This document shows, in pieces, positions 16,381-24,654 of a stretch of DNA of 40,257 bases. Position numbers and translations under genes: made by a program. Under the pieces are notes generated by a model that was given only the letters and a program-made list of their open reading frames with translations, searched no databases and was not told the origin of the DNA. This DNA comes from a bacterium. Lineage in GTDB: Archaea; Aenigmatarchaeota; Aenigmatarchaeia; CG10238-14; SCSR01. Every line of letters begins with the position of its first letter. Within the stretch, counting starts at the first letter, position 1. Location: positions 1 to 40,257 of the forward strand of contig DAIDAX010000003.1 of assembly GCA_027310405.1 (NCBI GenBank). Reading direction: 5' to 3'.

Positions 16381-19257
16381 ATGGGAGTGAAGGAACAGGA
16401 AGACAAAGTTATACAGTTCTGGAACAAGCAGAAAATATACGAAAAAGTAAAAAAGAAAAATCAAGGAAAGAAAAAATTTTATTTTTTGGATGGACCGCCT
16501 TACGCAACAGGCGCAATTCACATGGGAACTGCAATAAACAAAATTCTGAAAGATTTTTACATCAGATTTTACAGAATGAACGGCTTCGATGTGTGGGATC
16601 AACCAGGATTCGATACTCATGGAGTCCCGATTGAAAATAAAGTTGAAAAAAAATTTGGATTCAAGACAAAAAAAGATATAGAAAAATTTGGAGTAGAAAA
16701 ATTTATCAGCGAGTGCAAAAAATTTGCTACGGAATTTGTTGGGCTGAATTCAAAACAATTTGCAGATCTTGGAGTTTGGATGGACTGGAAAAATCCATAC
16801 CTCACACTAACAAACGAATACATCGAAGGTGCATGGTACACTTTCAAAAAAGCTTTTGAGAAAGGTTTCTTGTACAAAGGAGATTATTCGGTTCACGTTT
16901 GTCCACATTGTGAAACTGTTGTTGCTTACAACGAAATTGAATACGACAAGGCCGAAGATCCTTCAATCTACGTCAAGTTCAAAGTTGAGGGAAAGAAAAA
17001 CGAATTTCTCTTAATTTGGACGACTACTCCATGGACTTTGCCATCGAACACTGGTGTGATGGTGAATCCAGAAGCAGATTATGTTAGAGTTAGAGTTGGT
17101 GACGAGATTTGGTATGTCTCTCATCGTCTGCTTGAAAGTCTGATGAAAAAATTTGAAATCAGTAAGTATGAAATTGTCGAACGAATGAAAGGAAAAAGTT
17201 TAGAAGGACTACGTTACGAACATCCTCTGAAAGATTTGTTTGTATTTCAACAACATTTAAAAAATGCACATCGAATTGTTTTGTCAGAAAAATATGTGAG
17301 TTTGGAAGAAGGAACTGGACTTGTTCACACAGCACCTGGACATGGGCAAGAAGATTACAAAGTTGGAATTGAAAATAAGTTACCGATTGTGAATCCTCTA
17401 AAGCTTGATGGAACTTTTAATGAACAGAGTTCGATCGTTTCAGGAGTTTTTGCAAAAGATGCCGACAAAATAATTGTCGAAGAGTTAGAAAAAAGAAAGT
17501 TATTGGTGTACCGCGAAAAAGTTGTGCACGATTATCCATTTTGTTGGAGATGCAACAATCCTTTGTTGATGATGGCGGTTCCACAATGGTTTTTCAAAGT
17601 TACAGAAATTCGAAACAAACTTCTTGCCGAAAATAAAAAAGTTCACTGGATTCCGGATTGGGCTGGAGTAAGATTTGAAAATTGGCTAGAAAGTTTGGGA
17701 GACTGGCCAGTTTCGAGACAAAGGTATTGGGGCATACCATTGCCGATTTGGATTTGTGAAAACTGTGGCGAGACAAAAGTTGTAGGTTCGAGAAATGAAT
17801 TGCCAAAGATTCCAAAAGATTTTCACAGACCACAAATCGATTCTGTAACATTCGTTTGCAAAAAATGTAAAGAAACGATGCGAAGAGTACCTGATGTTCT
17901 CGACGTTTGGTTCGATGCTGGTGTGGCTTCGTGGGCAACCCTTGGATATCCTGGAAACAAAAAACTTTTCAAGAAATGGTGGCCAGCTGATTTTATTTTG
18001 GAAGGTCCAGACCAAATTCGTGGCTGGTGGAATTCACAAATGATAACTAGCATGATGACTTTCGACAGAAGACCGTTCAACGAAGTTCTCTTTCACGGAT
18101 TTGTTTTGGATGCTCATGGTATAAAAATGTCGAAGAGCGAGGGCAACATAATAGCTCCAGAAGATGTTGTTCAAAAACATGGAAGAGACACATTGCGATT
18201 TTTTGCACTTTCAAATTTACCATGGGAAGATTTCTATTTCAAATGGGAAGATGTTGATGACATAAGCAAAAAACTTGTAGTCGTTAGAAATACTTTCAAT
18301 TTTGTCAAAACATACGTATCAGATAAAGGACAGCCGAAAAATTTACAGAAAGAAGACAAGTGGATGCTTTCAAAACTGAATTCATTGCTACAATCAGTTT
18401 CACAATCAATTGAAAATAAACATGCTTACAAAGCTGCACAGGAAATATTGAATTTTATTTTGGAAGATTTGAGTAGATGGTACATAAAACTTGTGCGCGA
18501 TAGAACATGGGTTCTCTATAAAGGTTCAGACAAGAAGGCAGCATTTTATGTTTTGTATAATGTTGTTGAATCCACACTCAGACTTCTTGCTCCATTCACG
18601 CCATTTTTAACAGATGATGTTTATCAATCTTGTATAAAATATATTGATAAAAAATCTGCTCAGTCAGTTCATTTCCTTGAATGGCCGGAACCAAATAAAA
18701 AATTGATCGACAAAAAACTCGAAGAAGAAATGCAAGTTGCAAAAAGAATAGTTGAATACTCAAATGCGGCAAGACAGCTTGCAGATATAAAACTAAGATG
18801 GCCGGTTGGAAAAATTTTTGTGCAAACCAAAAACAAGAAAGCAATTGTAACTATAAAGAATTTACAAAAAGTTTTAACTAAAATGTGTAACTGCAAAAAA
18901 GTTGAAATAATTAAAGAAAGGCCTGACGGTGATTTTACCGAAGCCGTATTTGATTATGGAATCATCTATGTAAATAAAATTTTGGACGAGAAGCTCATGG
19001 AAGAAGCAATGCTCAAAGAACTTGTTCGCCACATTCAGGACATGAGAAAGAAAAATAAATTTGAAGTTAAAGAATTAATTTCGTTATCAATTGAATCGGA
19101 TAAAGATATTAGTGATACAATTCTTAAGAATAAAAAATTCTTGATGCAAGAAGTTGGCGCAAAAAAAATTACTATTGGCAAACTTTCTGGAAGTTATAAA
19201 TCTGAACTCGACTTTGAGGACAAAAAAATTTCTGTTGCATTTTCAAAAACTCACTAA
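16381..19257 (+). CDS. ileS: Isoleucyl-tRNA synthetase (archaeal type)
   Basis: 958 aa. DGPPYATGAIHMGTA (HIGH-like), WDQPGFDTHGVPIENKVEKKFG, KMSKSEGNII. Confidence 0.97.
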   Translation: MGVKEQEDKVIQFWNKQKIYEKVKKKNQGKKKFYFLDGPPYATGAIHMGTAINKILKDFYIRFYRMNGFDVWDQPGFDTHGVPIENKVEKKFGFKTKKDIEKFGVEKFISECKKFATEFVGLNSKQFADLGVWMDWKNPYLTLTNEYIEGAWYTFKKAFEKGFLYKGDYSVHVCPHCETVVAYNEIEYDKAEDPSIYVKFKVEGKKNEFLLIWTTTPWTLPSNTGVMVNPEADYVRVRVGDEIWYVSHRLLESLMKKFEISKYEIVERMKGKSLEGLRYEHPLKDLFVFQQHLKNAHRIVLSEKYVSLEEGTGLVHTAPGHGQEDYKVGIENKLPIVNPLKLDGTFNEQSSIVSGVFAKDADKIIVEELEKRKLLVYREKVVHDYPFCWRCNNPLLMMAVPQWFFKVTEIRNKLLAENKKVHWIPDWAGVRFENWLESLGDWPVSRQRYWGIPLPIWICENCGETKVVGSRNELPKIPKDFHRPQIDSVTFVCKKCKETMRRVPDVLDVWFDAGVASWATLGYPGNKKLFKKWWPADFILEGPDQIRGWWNSQMITSMMTFDRRPFNEVLFHGFVLDAHGIKMSKSEGNIIAPEDVVQKHGRDTLRFFALSNLPWEDFYFKWEDVDDISKKLVVVRNTFNFVKTYVSDKGQPKNLQKEDKWMLSKLNSLLQSVSQSIENKHAYKAAQEILNFILEDLSRWYIKLVRDRTWVLYKGSDKKAAFYVLYNVVESTLRLLAPFTPFLTDDVYQSCIKYIDKKSAQSVHFLEWPEPNKKLIDKKLEEEMQVAKRIVEYSNAARQLADIKLRWPVGKIFVQTKNKKAIVTIKNLQKVLTKMCNCKKVEIIKERPDGDFTEAVFDYGIIYVNKILDEKLMEEAMLKELVRHIQDMRKKNKFEVKELISLSIESDKDISDTILKNKKFLMQEVGAKKITIGKLSGSYKSELDFEDKKISVAFSKTH

Positions 19258-19312
19258 GTACCACTTTTAGTACTCCTAAAATTACTTAGAATAAAGTTTT
19301 CCAGTTCGTAAA

Positions 19313-19702
19313 GTGTTCACAATTAAGAAAAATCTTCAACTTGTATTATCGCTTTGTTCTTCAATTTTCGGAATTAGTTTGATATTTTTTGCTTCATTGT
19401 TTTCAGTTCCTCAGAAAATTTCAACTTCAGAATTAACATCAGGAATGGTTGGGAATACAGTTACAGTTTATGGCGAAATTTCTAAAAGAACACAAAGTAA
19501 TGCAGGACACATTTTTCTCACTCTTGATAAAAAAGTTCAAGTTCCAATATTTTCTCAGCTTGCAGAAAAATTAGATGAAAATGTTTTAGCTTCATTGAAA
19601 GTTGGACAAAAAATTTCTGTTTCTGGAACAGTCGATGAGTATCAAAGTAATTTACAGGTTGTGCCTCGTTCGCTTTCTGACATAGTCATCGGTGGTGATT
19701 GA
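19313..19702 (+). CDS. Membrane-anchored OB-fold-like protein
   Basis: N-terminal hydrophobic helix, then GMVGNTVTVYGEISKRTQSNAGHIFLTLDKKVQVPIFSQL...KISVSGTVDEYQ, OB-fold-like. Confidence 0.6.
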   Translation: MFTIKKNLQLVLSLCSSIFGISLIFFASLFSVPQKISTSELTSGMVGNTVTVYGEISKRTQSNAGHIFLTLDKKVQVPIFSQLAEKLDENVLASLKVGQKISVSGTVDEYQSNLQVVPRSLSDIVIGGD

Positions 19703-20941
19703 ATGTTTGAACTGATTCTGTTTATGATTCTTGGAATAGTTTTTGGTACGATCACAGGACTCATGCCAGGATTGCACATCAACAACATGATCCCACTGAT
19801 GTTCACAATACCGTTTCTAACTCAAGATCCAGAATTATTCTCAGTCTTCATTGTTTGCTTCGGTGTTTCTCAAATTTTTAGTAGTTTCATACCGTCCGTC
19901 TTTTTCGGTGCGCCAGATGAAGACACAGCGTTATCAGTTTTGCCTGGACATAAAATGTTGCACGAAGGCAGAGGACTTGAAGCGATAAAAATTATTTCGC
20001 TAGCCGGAGCTCTTTCACTATTCATTACAGTCACAACAGTTTTTGCTTTTTCTAGTCTGTTTAAAACATTTTATGAAGTTAGTAGACCATTCATGCACAT
20101 AGTACTCGCTGTTATCATTTTTGCTATGATAATTTCAGAGAAAAATTTTCGAAAAATGTTGTTCGCAGTTCTGATAATAATTTTATCTGGATTCCTAGGA
20201 TTTCTTGTGCTCGATGGAAGCTTTACAAACAAGACTTACATAATGTTTCCACTCTTGTCCGGATTTTTTGGATTGAGTACAATTGCATTGAGTATTTCAG
20301 AAAATACAAAAATTCCACAACAAAACACAGATAACGAACTTAAAATTTCTTTCAAAAAAATTTTGTTATCAACATTTTTAGGATCGTTAGCTGGAATAGC
20401 TGTAGGATTTTTACCAGCAATTGGAGTTTCACAAGCTGCAACATTCATGCAAGTAATTGCAAGAGTTGACGATCCACGAAATTTTTTAGCTACATTGTCA
20501 GGAATCAATATTGGAAATGAAATATTTTCTCTAAACTCGTTGTATCTTGTTGGGAATCCTAGAAGCGGTGCAAGCGTTGCAATTGAAAGAGCTCTCGGAA
20601 GTTTAACTTTTCAACAAATAATTTTGTTTTTTGGTGCAATAGCCTTTACAGTTGGTGTAAGTTCTTTTCTGAATTCCTTTATTGCTAAACACGTAACTAG
20701 ACTTCTTCAAAAAATAAATTACCAAAAATTATCTATAGGAGTTTTTATTTTCGTTAACACAATGATTTTTGTAACAACTGGATTTCCAGGATTACTTGTT
20801 GGATTTTCTTCGATGAGCATCGGAATTCTTTGTGCAAAACTGTCGGTAAGACGCAGCAATTGCATGGGTTCGTTACTTATACCAACTATGCTTTTCTTCG
20901 CTGGCTTGAATCCTTTAATTATTTCAATACTAAGAATTTAG
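19703..20941 (+). CDS. Polytopic membrane protein, TctA-like/DUF112-type archaeal family
   Basis: 412 aa with many TM segments and GTITGLMPGLHINNMIPLMF near the N-terminus. Confidence 0.7.
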   Translation: MFELILFMILGIVFGTITGLMPGLHINNMIPLMFTIPFLTQDPELFSVFIVCFGVSQIFSSFIPSVFFGAPDEDTALSVLPGHKMLHEGRGLEAIKIISLAGALSLFITVTTVFAFSSLFKTFYEVSRPFMHIVLAVIIFAMIISEKNFRKMLFAVLIIILSGFLGFLVLDGSFTNKTYIMFPLLSGFFGLSTIALSISENTKIPQQNTDNELKISFKKILLSTFLGSLAGIAVGFLPAIGVSQAATFMQVIARVDDPRNFLATLSGINIGNEIFSLNSLYLVGNPRSGASVAIERALGSLTFQQIILFFGAIAFTVGVSSFLNSFIAKHVTRLLQKINYQKLSIGVFIFVNTMIFVTTGFPGLLVGFSSMSIGILCAKLSVRRSNCMGSLLIPTMLFFAGLNPLIISILRI

Positions 20942-20959
20942 ATTAGAGACGATTCAAAT

Positions 20960-22735
20960 ATGGTTAAGATTGATGCAAAGAAATTAAAATCACTTTTTGT
21001 AAAATTCTTCGAACAGAAAGCTCACAAGAGTATACCAAATGTTTCGTTGATTCCGCATGAAGATCCTACAGTGCTTTTTACAACTGCAGGCATGCACCCA
21101 CTTGTTCCATTTCTGCTTGGTCAGCCACATCCACTTGGGAAGAGGTTAGTTAATGTACAGAAATGTTTGCGAACAGACGACATAGAATACGTTGGTGATA
21201 CAGCCCATCTTACATTTTTTGAGATGTTAGGTTACTGGTCATTGGGAGATTATTTCAAGAAAGAAGCGATAGAGATGAGTTTTGAATTTCTGACGAACAA
21301 AAAGTGGTTGGGTTTAGACAAAAAGAAAATATTTGTTACTGTTTTTGCCGGCGATAAAGATGCTCCAGCTGACGAGGAGAGTGCAAAGACATGGCAAAGT
21401 TTAGGAATACCGAAGAACAGAATTTTCTATCTGCCGAAGAAAGACAATTGGTGGGGACCTGCTGGTGAAACTGGTCCTTGCGGTCCTGATACAGAAATGT
21501 TCTATGATACAGGAAAAAAACCACACGGCAAAGATTGCAAACCAGGAGATTCATGTGGAAAATTTATTGAGATAGGCAACGATGTGTTCATGGAATACAA
21601 TAAAATAGCTGACGGAAAGTTTGAGAAACTAAAACAGAAGAATGTTGATTTTGGAATGGGACTTGAGAGAACCACAGCTGCTCTCGAAAACAAGGATAAT
21701 GTTTACGACATAGAAATTCTCAAACCAATTTTTGATAAAATAAAAAACATAGCAGACATTGACGAACCAACCGAGGATGAAAAAAGGTCAATTAGAATTA
21801 TAACCGATCACATGCGTGCAGCTACGTTTGTCTTGGCAGAAAACATTGAGCCCAGCAACAAATATCACGGCTACGTTCTTAGAAGATTAATTAGACGCAG
21901 CATCAGACATGGTAGACTTATCGGAATTCAGAAAAATTTCTTAGAACAAGTTGCAGAAGTTGTTGTAAAAATTTACAAAGACGAATATACGCATCTGCAA
22001 GAGAAGAAAAATTTTGTGATGGGGGAACTCAGGGAAGAGGAATTAAAATTCTCGAAAACTTTGTCCGAAGGTTTGAAAAAGTTCAACCAGATTGCAGTTC
22101 AAAAAAAATTTATTGACGGCAAGGACGCATTCTTACTGTTTCAGAGTTTTGGTTTCCCAATAGAGACAACGAAAGAACTTGCAAAAGAAAATGGCGTGAC
22201 TGTAGATGAAAAAGGATTCGAAGAAGAGTTTAGGAAGCATCAAGAACTTTCCAGAGTCGGTGCAGAAAAAAAATTCAAAGGCGGATTGGCAGACACATCT
22301 GAAAAAACAATCAGACTACACACAGCGACGCATCTTTTGAACGAAGCAATCCGAAGAGTATTGAAAAGGAAAGACATTGTTCAGAAAGGATCGAACATAA
22401 CTTCCGAGCGACTCAGATTTGATTTTAATTTTGAGAGAAAACTTACTGAAAAAGAAATAAAAGAAATTGAAAATCTTGTCAACGAACAGATCAGAAAAGG
22501 ATTGAAAGTTGAGAGACTCGACACGACATTTGGTGAAGCAAAGAAAATGGGGGCTCAGGCCGAGTTCGAACAAAAATATGGAGAAAAAGTTTCTGTTTAC
22601 AAAATCGGCAATTTCTCGATTGAAGTGTGTGGAGGACCGCATGTGAAAAATACGAATGAACTATCGAAGTTCAAAATAGTTAAGGAAGAGTCTGTAGCAG
22701 CTGGAATCAGAAGGATAAAGGCTATTCTAGAATAA
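20960..22735 (+). CDS. alaS: Alanyl-tRNA synthetase, short bacterial/CPR-like form
   Basis: 591 aa. DPTVLFTTAGMHPLVPFLLGQPHPLGKRLVNVQKCLRTDDIEYVGDTAHLTFFEMLGYWSLGDYFKKEAI, editing motif CGGPHV. Ends at SVAAGIRRIKAI without a C-Ala domain. Confidence 0.95.
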   Translation: MVKIDAKKLKSLFVKFFEQKAHKSIPNVSLIPHEDPTVLFTTAGMHPLVPFLLGQPHPLGKRLVNVQKCLRTDDIEYVGDTAHLTFFEMLGYWSLGDYFKKEAIEMSFEFLTNKKWLGLDKKKIFVTVFAGDKDAPADEESAKTWQSLGIPKNRIFYLPKKDNWWGPAGETGPCGPDTEMFYDTGKKPHGKDCKPGDSCGKFIEIGNDVFMEYNKIADGKFEKLKQKNVDFGMGLERTTAALENKDNVYDIEILKPIFDKIKNIADIDEPTEDEKRSIRIITDHMRAATFVLAENIEPSNKYHGYVLRRLIRRSIRHGRLIGIQKNFLEQVAEVVVKIYKDEYTHLQEKKNFVMGELREEELKFSKTLSEGLKKFNQIAVQKKFIDGKDAFLLFQSFGFPIETTKELAKENGVTVDEKGFEEEFRKHQELSRVGAEKKFKGGLADTSEKTIRLHTATHLLNEAIRRVLKRKDIVQKGSNITSERLRFDFNFERKLTEKEIKEIENLVNEQIRKGLKVERLDTTFGEAKKMGAQAEFEQKYGEKVSVYKIGNFSIEVCGGPHVKNTNELSKFKIVKEESVAAGIRRIKAILE

Positions 22736-22740
22736 AAAAC

Positions 22741-23334
22741 TTATGGCTTTGGTAGAATCATGAGACCTTCCTTTGGATCGCCTATAGCAAGATAATTTTT
22801 CTCGATAAAGAATTTTCCTACAAGTGCAGATGTTATAGCATCTAGTTCGTCATGTGTTATATCTTTCTTCTTCACATCACCATTGAATCCTAACTTTATC
22901 AGAGAACGTCTTAACTTTTCCAAACCAGCTTGCTTGCGTGGAATTTTCAAAATATCCTGAGCCGCTCCGGGAAAACTTTCTATAACTTTGTATCCCCTCA
23001 ATTCGAAAAAATTTTTCATTTTTATTCCACGTCCAGTAAGTTTTCTCATCGGTCCAAGCGTGATTGGGAAAAATTTTATTTTCATTCTTAAAAGTTCTTT
23101 GTCACATTCTCTTAGATGCGGTGGTCCTCTTTGCCTTAAACTTTTTCTTCCATTTGGTAGACAGAGCGGAGCATCAATGCTGATTACTTTCGGATTCGCT
23201 TTCAAAGTTTCGGAAATTATTTCTTCATCAGTGTGCAGCACTTTCGTTATCGAATTTAATTTTTTATCCAGTAAACAAAATCCAGTTGTCCTCTTTGGAC
23301 TGCCAGCCAAATCTATTCCAACTATTCTCATCAT
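22741..23334 (-). CDS. DUF429-like predicted RNase H-fold nuclease
   Basis: MRIVGIDLAGSPKRTTGFCLLD...VISIDAPLCLPNG...HDELDAITSALVG; start assigned near the internal MMRIVG. Confidence 0.75.
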   Translation of the reverse strand: MMRIVGIDLAGSPKRTTGFCLLDKKLNSITKVLHTDEEIISETLKANPKVISIDAPLCLPNGRKSLRQRGPPHLRECDKELLRMKIKFFPITLGPMRKLTGRGIKMKNFFELRGYKVIESFPGAAQDILKIPRKQAGLEKLRRSLIKLGFNGDVKKKDITHDELDAITSALVGKFFIEKNYLAIGDPKEGLMILPKP

Positions 23335-23792
23335 TTCACTTGTTGCAGTGCACAGAAAGTCGGTGGCTGTGAAACTATTTTGCACAAATCTTGAGTTATC
23401 ATATCTTGAGTTATATTAGTCAAAGTATCTTGTCCATAATTGCTCAGTATGGATAAACTTGGAGGGCTTTGTGTTCCAGAAAGTTCTTCTAAGAAAAGTT
23501 GAGAGCTGAATTGACTATTCGTCACAAAACTTTCAACCAAACTCTGTATTTGTGAACAATTGTTGCAGTTCGAAGGATACTGGAAAATCATCAAAGTTTT
23601 GTACTGTTGAAAAAGAACTGTTTTCTGAGCCGGAGACAAATCGTAATTTATTATATTCGTATTTGGAAGTTGTGTTTGTTGTTGATTCTGTTGAGGAAAA
23701 TAAATATATGACTGCAAAGAAATTGCGACTATCGAAGACAAAAACATTAGCGCGATAATTGCCAAGCCAACGTATTTGTAAATTTTTTTCAT
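23331..23792 (-). CDS. Membrane-anchored protein with possible thioredoxin-like CxxC
   Basis: N-terminal TM helix, then MIFQYPSNCNNCSQIQSLVESF. Confidence 0.55.
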   Translation of the reverse strand: MKKIYKYVGLAIIALMFLSSIVAISLQSYIYFPQQNQQQTQLPNTNIINYDLSPAQKTVLFQQYKTLMIFQYPSNCNNCSQIQSLVESFVTNSQFSSQLFLEELSGTQSPPSLSILSNYGQDTLTNITQDMITQDLCKIVSQPPTFCALQQVK

Positions 23793-23838
23793 AAACTCAA
23801 CTTATTATCTTTATTAGTTTAAATTTATTTTAGAGAAG

Positions 23839-24654
23839 ATGGTTCTTGAAAGACTAGTCTCAGTGAGAGATGCTGTACTTCACCCACAATGGATGTTCGT
23901 AATTGGTGGAGTAGTTTCTGTAATAAGTTTCTTTATCTCTTATCTTGTCTTTCCTTCGTCAATCGGCATGTTCGCAACTTTCTTAACAACTTTCGCCATC
24001 ACACCATTCATGGTGAACTTGATAACGTATGAGGAAGTTCAAGAGGAAGAGATGATTAAACATAATACTGGATTAAATTTTTTGACCAGACATAAAAAAA
24101 TTTTAGAAATCTACGCAGCATTTTTCGCTGGCATGATTTTATTTCTCGCAATTACCTTTCTACTTTTGCCGCAACAAGTTGTTCAACAATTATTCAACGA
24201 TCAGATAACCGAAATTCAATTGATTCGTGGTGATGTAGTCATCGCAGATACTTTTACAAGAATACTCGTCAACAATATTGGCGTTTTATCTTTGGCATTT
24301 ATTTTTTCGCTTTTGTTTGGAGCAGGTGCAGTTTTTATTTTATCTTGGAATGCCACAGTTCTTTCCTCGGCAATTGGATTGGCTGCACAGAATATTTCCG
24401 GAGCGCAAGGAGTTGCAACTTTAACAGCACTGCCTGCAGCAGTTTTGATTTTTCTTCCACACGGTTCTCTGGAAATTCTCGCATACTTTATTGGTGGAAT
24501 AGCAGGTGGAATACTTTCTACAGCAATTTCTAGAAGACAAACAATAATGTTTCGAAGTATCTTGATTGATAGTTTATCTTTACTAGTGGTTGCAGCATTG
24601 ATCTTAGTAATCGCTGCAGTTGTAGAAACTTCTCTGATTTCATTGGCGCAATAA
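23839..24654 (+). CDS. SpoIIM-like (stage II sporulation protein M family) membrane protein
   Basis: LSLAFIFSLLFGAGAVFILSWNATVLSSAIG...LPHGSLEILAYFIGGIAGG. Confidence 0.85.
   Translation: MVLERLVSVRDAVLHPQWMFVIGGVVSVISFFISYLVFPSSIGMFATFLTTFAITPFMVNLITYEEVQEEEMIKHNTGLNFLTRHKKILEIYAAFFAGMILFLAITFLLLPQQVVQQLFNDQITEIQLIRGDVVIADTFTRILVNNIGVLSLAFIFSLLFGAGAVFILSWNATVLSSAIGLAAQNISGAQGVATLTALPAAVLIFLPHGSLEILAYFIGGIAGGILSTAISRRQTIMFRSILIDSLSLLVVAALILVIAAVVETSLISLAQ

Noticed and set aside
17600-18080. Overlapping minus-strand ORFs inside ileS
   Set aside because: Antisense to a clear IleRS; no start context or domain support.
24345-24533. Plus-strand small ORF inside the SpoIIM-like gene
   Set aside because: Alternate-frame reading of a well-supported membrane protein gene.
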